Numbered from the stretch's first letter, positions 8,530-17,643 are shown. The stretch is DNA of 64,000 nucleotides from JANSWY01 sp965243755 (GCA_965243755.1 CBDEVW010000001.1:62001-126000), one strand, 5' to 3'. Numbers and translations: made by a program. The notes: generated by a model not told the origin, from the letters alone.

Positions 8530-9258
8530 ATGAATCCATTAAAGAAATTTCTTATCCTTTTACTCCTTCCATTCGGCTGTTCTCAACAACCAAACGAACC
8601 AACATTTCAGGGAAATTCATTTGTCCTCGGACAATGGGAAACGAAGAATAAAGATTGGCCACACTGGATTATGTTTGACTCTTCAAACAACTATTATCGT
8701 TGGAGTTTTAATGAGGAAATGCCTATCACCCCAGAAGCTAAATTCATTGTTCTGGACAGCATCATAACCTTTAAATATCATCCAACTAAACATGAGAATG
8801 ACTCCACCTCCTACCAAATGAAATTCCATCAAATAGATGATAGCTCATTTCAATTTTTACATTTGGATACAGGAATAATATCGCCCCCAGAATACAAATA
8901 TGAACGATCTGAATATAATGGTCCGCTACATGCAGAAGTTTACATCTATTTCTTGACGGAAGCGGAGAAGGATTCTTTAGTCAACTCCGGAATATCCGAA
9001 GCACAGAACGAGTGGGATACTAACATGAAGAACTTCGAAGAATTAATTTATGCATTTGAATATTCCCTTGTCCCTTCTTTTCATGTCGACTCCTCCTATA
9101 TCATAACCAGAGACTCTGCATATGACAAATTTACTATCGGCAATTATGGTGTTATTTATTATCGAAACGATAGTACTTTGATAAGAACAGGAATCCCTAC
9201 ACATCAACAATTGCAATATGAATTCGAGAGGTTTTTCCCTTTTGTAAACCTATACTAA
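8530..9258 (+). CDS. Lipoprotein of unknown function
   Basis: 242 residues from the ATG at 8530; upstream ATGs lie in the attC-like site. Signal peptide II with lipobox LPFGC (Cys at about residue 17), so envelope anchored. The mature part is rich in aromatic residues and Ser/Asp; no domain recognised. Cassette ends pair 9/9 (TTATGGGCT at 8505; AGCCCATAA at 9261). Confidence 0.7.
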   Translation: MNPLKKFLILLLLPFGCSQQPNEPTFQGNSFVLGQWETKNKDWPHWIMFDSSNNYYRWSFNEEMPITPEAKFIVLDSIITFKYHPTKHENDSTSYQMKFHQIDDSSFQFLHLDTGIISPPEYKYERSEYNGPLHAEVYIYFLTEAEKDSLVNSGISEAQNEWDTNMKNFEELIYAFEYSLVPSFHVDSSYIITRDSAYDKFTIGNYGVIYYRNDSTLIRTGIPTHQQLQYEFERFFPFVNLY

Positions 9259-9260
9259 AC

Positions 9261-9545
9261 AGCCCATAACAATCGCTGATCGGGCAAATATCTCAGTGCC
9301 TTCTGGCTGGTTTAGGTGCAACTCAACCGTGATATCTACCGCTGAGATATGGCAGTGCTTTTTACAATTTAGGTCGCAGGATTTTTAGACTTTCGGAACC
9401 TGCCTATGCCGGCAGGCTGGCGTTGTGAGTTTCCCCTTGCCGGGCGCGACAGATTTACTCATACTCTTTTCCATGCGCTCTTCCCCTCGTGATCTAAAGA
9501 TTCACTACTTTTAGTGCTATTCACTAGCTGCATTCCTGCGAATCG
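9261..9545 (+). repeat. attC-like site 10, family B, right end lost
   Basis: From AGCCCATAACAATCGCTGA into the family B body, ending at CACTAGCTGC. The expected GCCCGATAGCTGGTCG^TT end is missing and the next gene starts soon after. Probably inactive as a recombination site. Confidence 0.65.
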
Positions 9546-9550
9546 AATAT

Positions 9551-10153
9551 ATGAAAGTAGCAATCCTTGTAATTTTTACCTTAGTGCTGTCTAGTTGTGG
9601 TAACAACTCAGGATATAAAGCACTCATTGAACTTGGTGAACACGCTGAACTCAACGGAAACTTCCAAGAAGCAACCGACTATTACAAACAAGCAATTAAG
9701 ACCTACCCAAACAAACCAACAGCTTATAGTCTTCTAGCAGGATCAATAGTGCAAAATTGTGCTGATTAGGGCTCAGATACCGTACTAATTTTGTTAAACA
9801 AAGCCTACGAACTTGACAGTACAGATGAATTGACAATCTTCAATCTCGCATATGTGAACGGTCGTATACTAAACAACTACAGGAAATCCATCGATTACTA
9901 TTCCAAACTCATTGAACTCACTACCGATTTGGACACAATTGCAATGATTAAGGCTAACAGAGCAAATATGTTTTTGAGATTAGGTGATACATCTAGTTAC
10001 TGTTTGGATCTTAAGGTGACACTTGAACAAATAGAACACGAACAACTGCGAAACAACTATTTCATTAACTGTCATGAATACATTGAAACTGATGTAAATT
10101 TGAAAGTGCTGCTTGATAATAACAATAGAATAGATACCATAAACCAAGAATGA
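9551..10153 (+). pseudogene. TPR lipoprotein gene interrupted by an in-frame TAG
   Basis: The reading frame starts with a lipoprotein signal (LVLSSC) and a TPR-like helix pair (ALIELGEHAELNG...YYKQAIKTYPNKP). It meets TAG at 9767-9769 and continues in the same frame as LNKAYELDS...YYSKLIEL to 10153. Read through, it would be a 200-residue TPR lipoprotein. A single substitution or a sequencing error would explain the stop. The cassette start box is also lost (previous entry), so decay is plausible; a downstream restart at TTG/ATG cannot be excluded. Confidence 0.75.
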
Positions 10154-10320
10154 CTCCCTACAACAAATGCTATGAATGAAGGGTTTTATCAGTCAGGATA
10201 GTTTTGCGAGGATTGGAAAGTCCGCCACAAGTTTTAAATTTAAATCAGGACGTGGCTATGTGCGAGACGAGAGGTTAGTGCTGTCTAATCCCGTTCATCA
10301 TAGCTAAGCGTTAGGATGCA
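10154..10320 (+). repeat. attC-like site 11, family A
   Basis: From CTCCCTACAACA to TAGCTAAGCG^TTAGGATGC (junction 10310/10311). The body is nearly identical to the site at 7284-7453. Confidence 0.75.
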
Positions 10321-10329
10321 AAGGTTAGA

Positions 10330-10779
10330 ATGATGAATTTTGAAGAAACTGTCAATAATTTAAGGGCCTCAACTGCCACATCAATTGTCTTGGAGTGCTT
10401 AACCTCAATGACAAATGAGGAAGTCCTGTTTCATCCTGGCTTCTCTCAAGATAAGAAGAAGCTCACAAGCCTTTACTACTTTAGATTAAAAAATGCCGAG
10501 AAACTAAGCCGTGATAAATTCAAAGATGACGAGATTGAATCATGGCAGAAAGCCATCGATGATTTGGAGAATAGCCAAGCAAAGGAACTAGAACTTAATT
10601 GGGTAAGATGTGACCAAAAGTCGTATTTGATGTTTTGGGACAAAGCTGATCAAACATTACAAGCCATTTTCTATTTATATCCTAAAGAACCAAGTGAATC
10701 AGAGGTTATTGTAGAATCAACGCAAACTAAATACCCTGGTAATGCAAAGAAATATATTCGGGGGAAATTAGTGGAGTAG
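10330..10779 (+). CDS. Small soluble protein, unknown function
   Basis: 149 residues with no signal peptide or TM helix, so probably cytoplasmic. N-terminal half charged and helical (RLKNAEKLSRDKF...), C-terminal half with beta-like segments. No family recognised. Double ATG at 10330/10333. Cassette ends agree only in the core (TTAGG at 10311; CCTAA near 10791). Confidence 0.6.
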   Translation: MMNFEETVNNLRASTATSIVLECLTSMTNEEVLFHPGFSQDKKKLTSLYYFRLKNAEKLSRDKFKDDEIESWQKAIDDLENSQAKELELNWVRCDQKSYLMFWDKADQTLQAIFYLYPKEPSESEVIVESTQTKYPGNAKKYIRGKLVE

Positions 10780-10787
10780 AAAAAAAG

Positions 10788-11036
10788 CGCCTAACATCGG
10801 GTGATAAAACCATGCCGCAGTAAGGAATCTCTAGTGCTTTAGGGAAACTGTTACTCTTCGCGCCGCATCCTTTGCTTCTTAGGTATGTTCAACGATTTGC
10901 ACGGTAGTAAAAATCTACCTGGTAGCGAACCGCTCAGCTAGTTGTTGTACTGCCATCCGAGTCTCCGCAAGGTTTGTTATGTTTGTGCATATTAGTTGGT
11001 ATGGCACAGTTTATACCGACGTTCGTTGTGATTCAT
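10788..11036 (+). repeat. attC-like site 12, family D (about 250 bp)
   Basis: From GCGCCTAACATCGGG to CCGACGTTCG^TTGTGATTC (junction 11025/11026). Related in order and sequence (CCATGCCGC..AGGAATC; TGGCAC..CGACGTTCGTT) to the site at 20561-20816. No gene in the gap. Confidence 0.7.
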
Positions 11037-11066
11037 TACCTTCAAGAAAATCAATCAGAAATAATC

Positions 11067-11966
11067 ATGAAAAGAAGTCTATTAACAATCATATTTTTAA
11101 TCGCATTATTGAATTCAAATTTTGCTCAGCATCCGGCTGTTTCTCAGCCAGGTTATAATCCGACCGTTCCAAGATTGATTAGTATGAGACATGAGGCAAC
11201 TAGTCAAATAGAAAATTTGGATAAAGTATCAATTGAAGATTTTAACAATAAAACAAGTCTCGAAACAATCAATGTCTATTTTGTATATGAAAAAGACTCA
11301 ACTGTAGGAAAGTCTAACGGAGACTCTGAATTATTCAACCCTCCAGCCAAACTTATGGACTTATACGTCATCTATAACTACAACTATAGATTTCACCTTG
11401 AATCAACTTCTTCATTTGGAGAGTTCCTTCCAAAAATCAAATTAACTCCTACGAGCTTTCTAAAGGAAGCAACATTGACCTTGTACTCGACAAAAAAAGG
11501 CAAACTTAAATCCACGAAAATTAAGAAAAAGGAAATTACTGCTGAAGTGGTTTCTAAGGAGCTTGCCATATCAGTTAGTGAGAATTTAGTGCCTTCCAAT
11601 TCTTATGTAGAACTTGATATTAAAATCAAATCTAGATATTTCACAGAATTAACTCCAATAATTAGTAATAGTAGATTTGATAATAAGACACTGACAATTA
11701 ATTTGCCCAAACTTTTTTCATACGATATTAAAAACATCAACTCAGCAAAAACTAATTCAGGGGAATTTGAATTACTTCATTTTGTAAGAGACTCTGGAGC
11801 AGGAAATGGAAATATAAAAGTGTTTGACATTGGCTTTGATAGCTACTCTTGGAATGACTCAACGATTAATGAGGGAATGACGAAGATACCTCTCAACAGA
11901 GTAAACTTCCCAGTAGGTTCAGATATCGGTATTCCTCCAAACGAGTTAATAGTGACAACAGAATGA
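11067..11966 (+). CDS. Secreted protein of unknown function
   Basis: 299 residues from the ATG at 11067; the longer frame to 10974 runs through the attC-like site. Signal peptide at residues 1-20 ending NFAQ. The mature part is rich in Ser/Thr/Asn and beta-prone, as in secreted Bacteroidota proteins. No domain recognised. Cassette ends pair 7/9 (TTGTGATTC at 11026; AAACCACAA near 11973). Confidence 0.65.
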   Translation: MKRSLLTIIFLIALLNSNFAQHPAVSQPGYNPTVPRLISMRHEATSQIENLDKVSIEDFNNKTSLETINVYFVYEKDSTVGKSNGDSELFNPPAKLMDLYVIYNYNYRFHLESTSSFGEFLPKIKLTPTSFLKEATLTLYSTKKGKLKSTKIKKKEITAEVVSKELAISVSENLVPSNSYVELDIKIKSRYFTELTPIISNSRFDNKTLTINLPKLFSYDIKNINSAKTNSGEFELLHFVRDSGAGNGNIKVFDIGFDSYSWNDSTINEGMTKIPLNRVNFPVGSDIGIPPNELIVTTE

Positions 11967-11970
11967 AAAA

Positions 11971-12141
11971 CGAAACCACAACAACACCTATGACTGAATG
12001 GGGTTTTGTTAGATGTGAAAATTTGGTGGCACTTGGAAAGTCCGCCACAAGTTTTAAATTTAAATTAAGGCGTGGCTATGTACGGGTCGAGAGGTTAGTG
12101 CTTTTTAATCCCCACTCATCATAGCTGGTCATAATCGGCAA
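11971..12141 (+). repeat. attC-like site 13, family A
   Basis: From CGAAACCACAACA to TAGCTGGTC^ATAATCGGC; the G^TT core is altered. Body as in the site at 7284, with CATCATAGCTGG at the right arm. Confidence 0.65.
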
Positions 12142-12151
12142 GACTCGCAAT

Positions 12152-12697
12152 ATGAATCTTCTCAATTTACCATCTAATTTCAAAGGTATTTACCAGCAAT
12201 GGAAGAAACTCCAACAAGTACACAAACTTGCTGCAAAACGTGAATGGCACGAAATGCTTTCCTTAGCGAATGAACTTACAGAAGGACAAGAGAACGACAT
12301 TTTCGGCTACTATTACAAGGGAATTGGCAACACTGAATTGAAACTTTTTGAAGAGGCACTTGAGAACTTTGAACTTGCTCTTGTAAACCTCAAGAAGAAC
12401 AGATTCCCCAAGATCATGGAAGAGTACGAACAGGAAACCGAATTACGTATAGCTCACCTATTTCGACTACAACGAATGTACGAACCTGCCTTAGAACGCC
12501 TGAATGTACTAATTAATAAACACCCAAAATATCTTGCCGCATATAAGTCAAAGGCTGGAATTTATATTGATTTAGAGCAGTTGCAAAATGCACTGGATAC
12601 AACTAATGAAGGACTAAGTCATTATCCAACGGATCAAGAATTTCTAAAACTGAGGGGTTCTCTTATCTACGACCTAACATCCCAACCGAAGGAATAG
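12152..12697 (+). CDS. TPR repeat protein
   Basis: 181 residues, no signal peptide. At least three tetratricopeptide-like helix pairs: FGYYYKGIGNTELKLFEEAL at about 50-70, then RLQRMYEPALERLNVLINKHP, then AYKSKAGIYIDLEQLQNALD with DTTNEGLSHYP. TPRs mediate protein-protein contacts; the partner is unknown. The cassette start has a degenerate box and the trailing box GCCGGTAACA is followed by a truncated site fused to the RraB remnant. Confidence 0.75.
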   Translation: MNLLNLPSNFKGIYQQWKKLQQVHKLAAKREWHEMLSLANELTEGQENDIFGYYYKGIGNTELKLFEEALENFELALVNLKKNRFPKIMEEYEQETELRIAHLFRLQRMYEPALERLNVLINKHPKYLAAYKSKAGIYIDLEQLQNALDTTNEGLSHYPTDQEFLKLRGSLIYDLTSQPKE

Positions 12698-12718
12698 TCA
12701 GCCGGTAACAACTTCTAG

Positions 12719-12892
12719 ATAGTCAATAAGAGTCATGATGATTCTTACGAATATCCCTATGGACTTCAAATATCAAGGGTTGATAAAGTAGATTTGAACT
12801 GTGTCGATGAATACGTGCTCAAACTCTGGAATTTGACTAACGAGATCGGTGGAGATTATGATGGTTGGGAAACATCGATCGAAAAAGATTAA
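12719..12892 (+). pseudogene. Remnant of an RraB-type (RNase E inhibitor family) gene
   Basis: A frame of 57 codons without a plausible start reads YPYGLQISRVDKVDLN..., VDEYVLKLWNL, then GGDYDGWETSIEKD before the stop. The terminal GG.YDGWET motif is the hallmark of the RraB/DUF695-like ribonuclease E regulator family. The left part and the preceding attC-like body are missing: only about 17 bases separate it from the box of the TPR cassette. I read it as the 3' end of a cassette left by a deletion. Confidence 0.7.
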
Positions 12893-13081
12893 AAAGCCCA
12901 TGAATGAATGGGGTTTCATCGGTTAAGATAGTTTTGTAGGAATTGGAAAGTCCGTAACAAGTTTTAAATTTAAATTAACATCAACTTACGCGAAAACTTC
13001 GGTTGATAAACATGACTATGTGCGAGACGAGAGGTTAGTGCTTTCTGATCCGCACCTATCATAGTGGGTCGTTAGACTTCA
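12893..13081 (+). repeat. attC-like site 14, family A with an extra internal hairpin
   Basis: The left AAC box is degraded (AAAAAGCCCATGAATG). The right end TAGTGGGTCG^TTAGAC is intact (junction 13071/13072). Relative to other family A sites, about 30 bases (ATCAAC...GTTGAT, a small stem-loop) are inserted at about 12977-13010. Confidence 0.7.
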
Positions 13082-13090
13082 TTGCTGAAA

Positions 13091-13900
13091 ATGATAAATT
13101 TCAAGTTAAAGGACATAAACGAGATAGCACCGGCAGGAACCGAAGATAACCCCAGAATGAGTTGGTTCTGGTTAACTGACTCATATTTATGGCTCAACCT
13201 GGGAGATGATATTATTTATGAATACACTCAAGCGGCTATGGATCATCTGGGCCTCCAAAAGCCACCATACAGCGACTATCCGCTAGTTCGATTTATTGAA
13301 GATTTCACAGAATTGTTTGATCTAATCAATGAATCTATTCCGAAAGAAATTTACGAACTGACAAAGGATATTAATCAGTTCTTGAATGATGCTCAGAAGT
13401 GGCTGGATATTTACGAAACAAACGATGAAGAATACAGCGACTTCTATTTCGAAGAATATGACAACCTTATTTCCTGGACTTACAATCGGACATTTGATTC
13501 AGGGCATCTAATAGGTGGACCGTATTTATCGTTTTTCAGATGTCAAGACAAAATCAGAATAATCTGGGAGACAGAACATCAGCTTGAAAATGATATAGCA
13601 CTCTGGACGGCTAAAGATGGAAGCGTTGAAATGAGCTACGTGGAATTTGTTGAACATGTCAAAGACTTTCAGGCAAAATTCTTTGAAAGCATGGATTATC
13701 AAGTTGCACTTGCACTAGAAAAAGACTGGGGAAAGATTCAAATTGATAAGGTATTCCTAAAAAAGGAACATGCCGACAGAAAGGAGAAATTTCAAATACA
13801 GATAAATAAGCTCGACGGTGTTTCCGAAAATTCATCTGACTGGAAACAGATAACTGAATTATACGAACGTATGAAGAGAGAAATAAAAACGAAAGCCTAA
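13091..13900 (+). CDS. DUF5984 family protein
   Basis: 269 residues from the ATG at 13091. The N-terminal INFKLKDINEI.P.G......MSWFWLTDSYLWLNLGDD pattern is typical of DUF5984, cytoplasmic proteins of unknown function that may act as immunity or accessory proteins. Aromatic-rich and acidic throughout, with a Lys-rich C-terminus. Length fits the family. Cassette ends pair 7/9 (TTAGACTTC at 13072; AAAGCCTAA at 13892), with the stop inside the box. Confidence 0.75.
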   Translation: MINFKLKDINEIAPAGTEDNPRMSWFWLTDSYLWLNLGDDIIYEYTQAAMDHLGLQKPPYSDYPLVRFIEDFTELFDLINESIPKEIYELTKDINQFLNDAQKWLDIYETNDEEYSDFYFEEYDNLISWTYNRTFDSGHLIGGPYLSFFRCQDKIRIIWETEHQLENDIALWTAKDGSVEMSYVEFVEHVKDFQAKFFESMDYQVALALEKDWGKIQIDKVFLKKEHADRKEKFQIQINKLDGVSENSSDWKQITELYERMKREIKTKA

Positions 13901-14060
13901 CAAATGCTATGAATGAACAGGGTTTTATCGATCAGGATATTTTCGGGGGGACTGGAAAGTTCGCCACAAGTATTAAATTTAAATCAAGGCGTGGCTATGT
14001 GCGAGACGAGAGGATAGTGCTTTCTGATCCTCACTTATTATAGTCGGTCGTTACTACCAA
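13892..14060 (+). repeat. attC-like site 15, family A
   Basis: From AAGCCTAACA to TAGTCGGTCG^TTACTACC (junction 14050/14051). Body as in 7284-7453. Confidence 0.75.
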
Positions 14061-14075
14061 TTAAACAAATTCACA

Positions 14076-14975
14076 ATGCCACTTTTCAAAGGAAATAATA
14101 GTAAAATCTCCACCAAGCGGATTGAAGAAGCATTAGGCATGAGGTTCCCTATTGAATTAGAAAAACTTTACGAAAATCATACAATTATTAATCAACAAGA
14201 ATACATCTTTAATATTTCACATTTGACTAACAATTGGATTTTTTCAGATTGTAATTTTTGGCTTCTCTTGTCAGATAGTAACTCAATTTCTAATTTGGAT
14301 ATTTATAAAAAGGAATACACTAATCAAATTAGCATAATAAACGCTTCAAAAGAAATCAGTTCTCAATTAAATGAACCAGTATTATGCTTTGCCTGGTCTC
14401 ATGATTGCATAGAAAAAGACACAGGCCTGTTCTTTAGGCAAGATGGGAAAATTTACGGGTTTAGTGGGAATTTCTCAGAAGAAGGACAAGCAGTATTGAT
14501 TACACCTAAATTGCACGACTTGTTTGATACTGGATCGGCTAATAGAATTCTTGAAATTTCAGAAATTTTACAATCAAACCAATGGTATTACGGTGATCAA
14601 GAATGCGTAGACACCGCAAATGACTATCTGGAAGTAATCAATGATTATTTTATTAAAACATCTCAGAATCAGTTGAAATTAAACAATTTTCAAGCAGCCG
14701 AAAAAGACCTAGACAATAGGGAATTAAAGTTAAAAATAAATGACAAAGACTTTTCTTGTCTACTCAATTCTTATAATGGCTGGATAGACCCTCTGATAGT
14801 TAATTTCATGAATAAAATACTTAATGACCTAAACATTATTGACATGCAGTTTGTTGAAATTCGAGATAGTTCATGGGGGCAAGAAATGGGTGTAGCCTTT
14901 GCATCGGAAGAGCAAATTTTAAGACTAGACCAATTTGGTTATTTAATTAATCAAAAAGGTGGTAACAATAACTAA
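14076..14975 (+). CDS. SUKH (SMI1/KNR4)-like protein
   Basis: 299 residues. The first 30 residues (STKRIEEALGMRFPIELEKLY) match the SUKH N-terminal pattern of an amphipathic helix, then a (F/L)P.EL..LY turn. Later parts (LCFAWSHDC, GLFFRQDGKIYGFSG) fit the SUKH beta core. SUKH proteins commonly act as immunity proteins for polymorphic toxins. Residues about 190-299 are an additional domain I do not recognise. Cassette ends pair 7/8 (TTACTACC at 14051; GGTGGTAA at 14959), inside the coding end. Confidence 0.65.
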   Translation: MPLFKGNNSKISTKRIEEALGMRFPIELEKLYENHTIINQQEYIFNISHLTNNWIFSDCNFWLLLSDSNSISNLDIYKKEYTNQISIINASKEISSQLNEPVLCFAWSHDCIEKDTGLFFRQDGKIYGFSGNFSEEGQAVLITPKLHDLFDTGSANRILEISEILQSNQWYYGDQECVDTANDYLEVINDYFIKTSQNQLKLNNFQAAEKDLDNRELKLKINDKDFSCLLNSYNGWIDPLIVNFMNKILNDLNIIDMQFVEIRDSSWGQEMGVAFASEEQILRLDQFGYLINQKGGNNN

Positions 14976-15200
14976 ATGCAATGGCGATGGGTCTCGCAAC
15001 GGAACATTCATGACACTAAGGCAATCAAACTAGATTCAGTCTTCAAGTATCTCCAAATTTCCTTCAACAAAGACACAAGCATCTTTATAAAATACAAGCA
15101 GATCAAGAAAGAAGATTATCACAACTTGATCAAGCAGCTCCTAGAAATAGTACCTGAACAAGCAGCTATAGATGAATGTCTCATAAAACAAAGCTGGTAA
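14976..15200 (+). pseudogene. Fragment of a cassette gene, probably 3' end
   Basis: A 74-codon frame follows the SUKH gene at once (1 base after TAA), with no attC-like body between. Its product (KYLQISFNKDTSIFIKYKQI...IKQLLEIVPE) looks like the end of a PH-like/YcxB-like protein. It ends at a normal cassette box (GCTGGTAACA). The arrangement parallels 5216-5440: a deletion joining one cassette's end to the inside of the next. The ATG at 14976 may still allow translation. Confidence 0.5.
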
Positions 15201-15431
15201 CAAGCGATATAGCGAATGGCCAAACTGCCTATTTGATACTTCAGTGCAACTTGACCGTGAACCTGCCCATTCTGCTGGCTTTTGTACTTCTAGCAGCTTT
15301 CTCCTTTCTGGATTTAAACTTTCAGAACGCAGCGCATTGTGGATACTGTTGCGGGGTTTGGGCAGTTTCGCTAGTTTAGCGTTCTTTACAACAGGTGGGC
15401 ATACAGCCCGCTAGTTAGTCGTTAGCATTAA
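15193..15431 (+). repeat. attC-like site 16, family E
   Basis: From GCTGGTAACAAGCG to TAGTTAGTCG^TTAGCATTA (junction 15421/15422). Body shared with 5430-5667. Short frames across it are spurious. Confidence 0.7.
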
Positions 15432-15434
15432 TTT

Positions 15435-16559
15435 ATGAAGAAACACCTGTCAATTTTTAAACTCCTGTTTTTATTAACCATTCAGTCTTGCTCTGCTCAA
15501 TCTTTTAAACAGCAAATTGAAGTTGACTATTCACTTAATTCATTTGATAGTAAGGTAGATTCTATTATTGCAAAAAAAATGAACGCTTACAATATTCCAG
15601 GACTTTCAATTGGCATTGTCAAAAGCGATTCGATTGTATATTCAAAAGGATATGGAATAAAGAATATTAATACCAAAGAGGTAGTCACCGCAAACTCAAA
15701 TTTTCATACTGCGTCAATCAGTAAATTGTTTACTGCACAAGCAATAATGATACTGGTTCAAGAAAACAAGATTAGTCTCGATCAAAAATTGACAGCAATT
15801 ATTCCAGAATTAAAATATAAGGACGAAAGAGTAAAAAATATAACTATAAAATCTCTGCTTAATCATACTTCTGGATTAACTGATGTGCGTAGCTATCATT
15901 GGAAAAACAACCATCAATCAGACAATAGTTTGAAGGACTATATTTTGGACCTTAACTTAAAATTGCTCTCCGAACCACATACAGAATACAACTACAGTAA
16001 TTTAGGATATAACATTTTGGGATATGTAATCGAAAAACTATCGGAAACCAATTTTGACCAATTTGTTAGAGAAAACATTCTAATCCCGAGTCAAATGCCA
16101 AATAGCGATTTTAGATATTTTAAGGTAGCTGATTCGATAAAAACATCACCACATTCTAAAAGAATGATTTCTAAAAAGATCTATGAACAAAAAATTTACC
16201 CATATACACGAGAACAAGCACCTAGTAGCACACTTAATTCTTCAGCTAATGATTTGAGTAATTGGATGATTGCTTTTTTAAAATCATCAAGCAGTCTGAG
16301 TTCTGAAAAAAGTTTTGAAAGAATGTTTGAACCAAGCTTCAATCAATATCCATACATTGGTTTAGGTTTTCAGTTAAGCAATCTGAATAATGAAAAAACT
16401 ATTGGGCATTATGGAGGAGATAAAGGATACAGGAGTTATTTGATTATGGTTCCGGAAAAAAGAATTGGGCTGGTATTATTAGCGAATTGCGATTACAACG
16501 AAGATTTTCGGCATGAAATATTGCATCCAATTGTAAAACTAATGCTACAACGTATATGA
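15435..16559 (+). CDS. Serine hydrolase, beta-lactamase/penicillin-binding-like fold
   Basis: 374 residues with an SPII-like signal (TIQSCSAQ), so exported. Motifs of class C beta-lactamase/DD-peptidase-type hydrolases are present: S94-I-S-K97, Y187-S-N189, and a terminal HYGG box near residue 320. The family cleaves or transfers acyl groups on diverse esters and amides; the substrate is unknown and antibiotic hydrolysis should not be assumed. Cassette ends pair over TAATGCTA with one inserted base (15422; 16540). Confidence 0.85.
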   Translation: MKKHLSIFKLLFLLTIQSCSAQSFKQQIEVDYSLNSFDSKVDSIIAKKMNAYNIPGLSIGIVKSDSIVYSKGYGIKNINTKEVVTANSNFHTASISKLFTAQAIMILVQENKISLDQKLTAIIPELKYKDERVKNITIKSLLNHTSGLTDVRSYHWKNNHQSDNSLKDYILDLNLKLLSEPHTEYNYSNLGYNILGYVIEKLSETNFDQFVRENILIPSQMPNSDFRYFKVADSIKTSPHSKRMISKKIYEQKIYPYTREQAPSSTLNSSANDLSNWMIAFLKSSSSLSSEKSFERMFEPSFNQYPYIGLGFQLSNLNNEKTIGHYGGDKGYRSYLIMVPEKRIGLVLLANCDYNEDFRHEILHPIVKLMLQRI

Positions 16560-16676
16560 AAAATGGCCACTGATGGTTGCAAGAATTGAAATTCTTACTA
16601 TTAATAAGCAATAAAAATATTGAAAAGTCCGGACATCAAAACATGCTACTTTTCATACGCAATACCATTATCCGAA
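16541..16676 (+). repeat. attC-like site 17 (about 135 bp)
   Basis: From AATGCTACAACG to ATACCA^TTATCC (junction about 16667/16668, A for G). CGTATATGAAAA and CTTTTCATACG form a stem. Its body is unlike the named families. Confidence 0.55.
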
Positions 16677-16687
16677 ATAAGAACTAA

Positions 16688-16849
16688 ATGAAAAACTTGA
16701 TAATAATTATAAGCTCGGTTTTGATGGTGTGTGCCTGCCAAAACAAACCTGAAGAAAAACCGAATTTAGAGGGTGACTATAAAAATGCATTAAAACGCAT
16801 TTTACATTCAACGTTGTATGGCATTCTCATAACGGCAAAATCTACATGA
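16688..16849 (+). pseudogene. Truncated lipoprotein gene
   Basis: 53 codons: a lipoprotein signal (SVLMVCAC), a Glu/Pro-rich linker and EGDYKNAL, then sequence that runs across the next cassette junction (CAACG^TTGTATGG at 16813/16814) and stops at 16849 overlapping the next ATG. The 3' part of the original gene and its attC-like body appear deleted. It could still produce a short lipopeptide. Confidence 0.5.
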
Positions 16850-17511
16850 ACAAACTAACTTTTTTGATTCTCCTTTTTCTAACGCTATTCGCTTGCGAGG
16901 AAAGAGTAAAATTCGAGAAACCTCAACCTCCAGATCGGAACAACCTGAACGCCATTCCTGGAAAGCTACAGGGAACATACCTATCGAACGCTGACAGTGC
17001 ATTATTGACCATTGATGAACAGCGAATTATTGAATGGACTGACATAGAATACCGAACTGTTCTCGATTCTCTGGACATGGAAGTTGACTCCAGCCTGTTT
17101 GTTAACCCACTTTCTGACACCATTCAGCTAACTGAAGGGATGTTTAACATTCGACTGAAATTTCTACCGTTGGACTCTGTGATTGTATTCTACTCATACC
17201 GTGATACCGTCTTCGAGATATCGAATCAACAAATTATCAGGAAGTTCAAAGGTCACTACTTCCTCAACTACGAACAAACTGAGAACAACTGGAGTGTAAG
17301 GAGATTAACACTTAACCGAGACGAACTGTCTTTCTCGAAAGTAAGGCTTCCCGAAGACATATCCGAACTTCAGGAGATAACTGAAGTCGAGGAACTGAAG
17401 TCAGATAGTGGTAAAGTCGTGAGCTACAGACTAAACCCAACTCGGAAAGAACTGAAAAAGCTGTTGAAACGCAGCTTCTCGGAAACAACAACTTATCAAA
17501 AACTAAAATAA
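16846..17511 (+). CDS. Lipoprotein of unknown function
   Basis: 221 residues with a clear SPII signal (LTLFAC, Cys about residue 17). Mature region is Asp/Glu/Leu-rich and beta-prone, with a charged C-terminus (RKELKKLLKRSF). No domain recognised. Cassette ends pair 8/9 (TTGTATGGC at 16814; GCCAAACAA at 17514). Confidence 0.7.
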   Translation: MNKLTFLILLFLTLFACEERVKFEKPQPPDRNNLNAIPGKLQGTYLSNADSALLTIDEQRIIEWTDIEYRTVLDSLDMEVDSSLFVNPLSDTIQLTEGMFNIRLKFLPLDSVIVFYSYRDTVFEISNQQIIRKFKGHYFLNYEQTENNWSVRRLTLNRDELSFSKVRLPEDISELQEITEVEELKSDSGKVVSYRLNPTRKELKKLLKRSFSETTTYQKLK

Positions 17512-17640
17512 ACGCCAAACAACAGACACTATCGGTGATGTTCGAAAGTGCCTCCTGGCCAGCCAAATCGTATACTCAGTCGCTCAAGAGCATTCAAGTT
17601 GTATTAATTCTTCCAGCCCACGGCTTAAAACCATCGTTGA
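17512..17640 (+). repeat. attC-like site 18 (tentative)
   Basis: Left box AACGCCAAACAACA is clear. The right end is probably CCATCG^TTGATGG (17636/17637). It contains a motif (CAAGTTGT...TTCCA...GGCTTAAAACC) also seen at 25624, 26823 and 37266. Confidence 0.45.
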
Positions 17641-17643
17641 TGG

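Noticed and set aside
7284..14060. Family A repeats as riboswitches or ncRNAs
   Set aside because: They precede unrelated genes and have cassette-specific ends; a recombination site explains this better, although transcription of the structure cannot be excluded.
7284..14060. Family A repeats as MITEs
   Set aside because: No target duplications; ends differ per cassette and match the other end of the same cassette.
15176..15379. 67-codon frame starting in the 14976 fragment
   Set aside because: Runs into the family E site body; the sister site has no matching frame.
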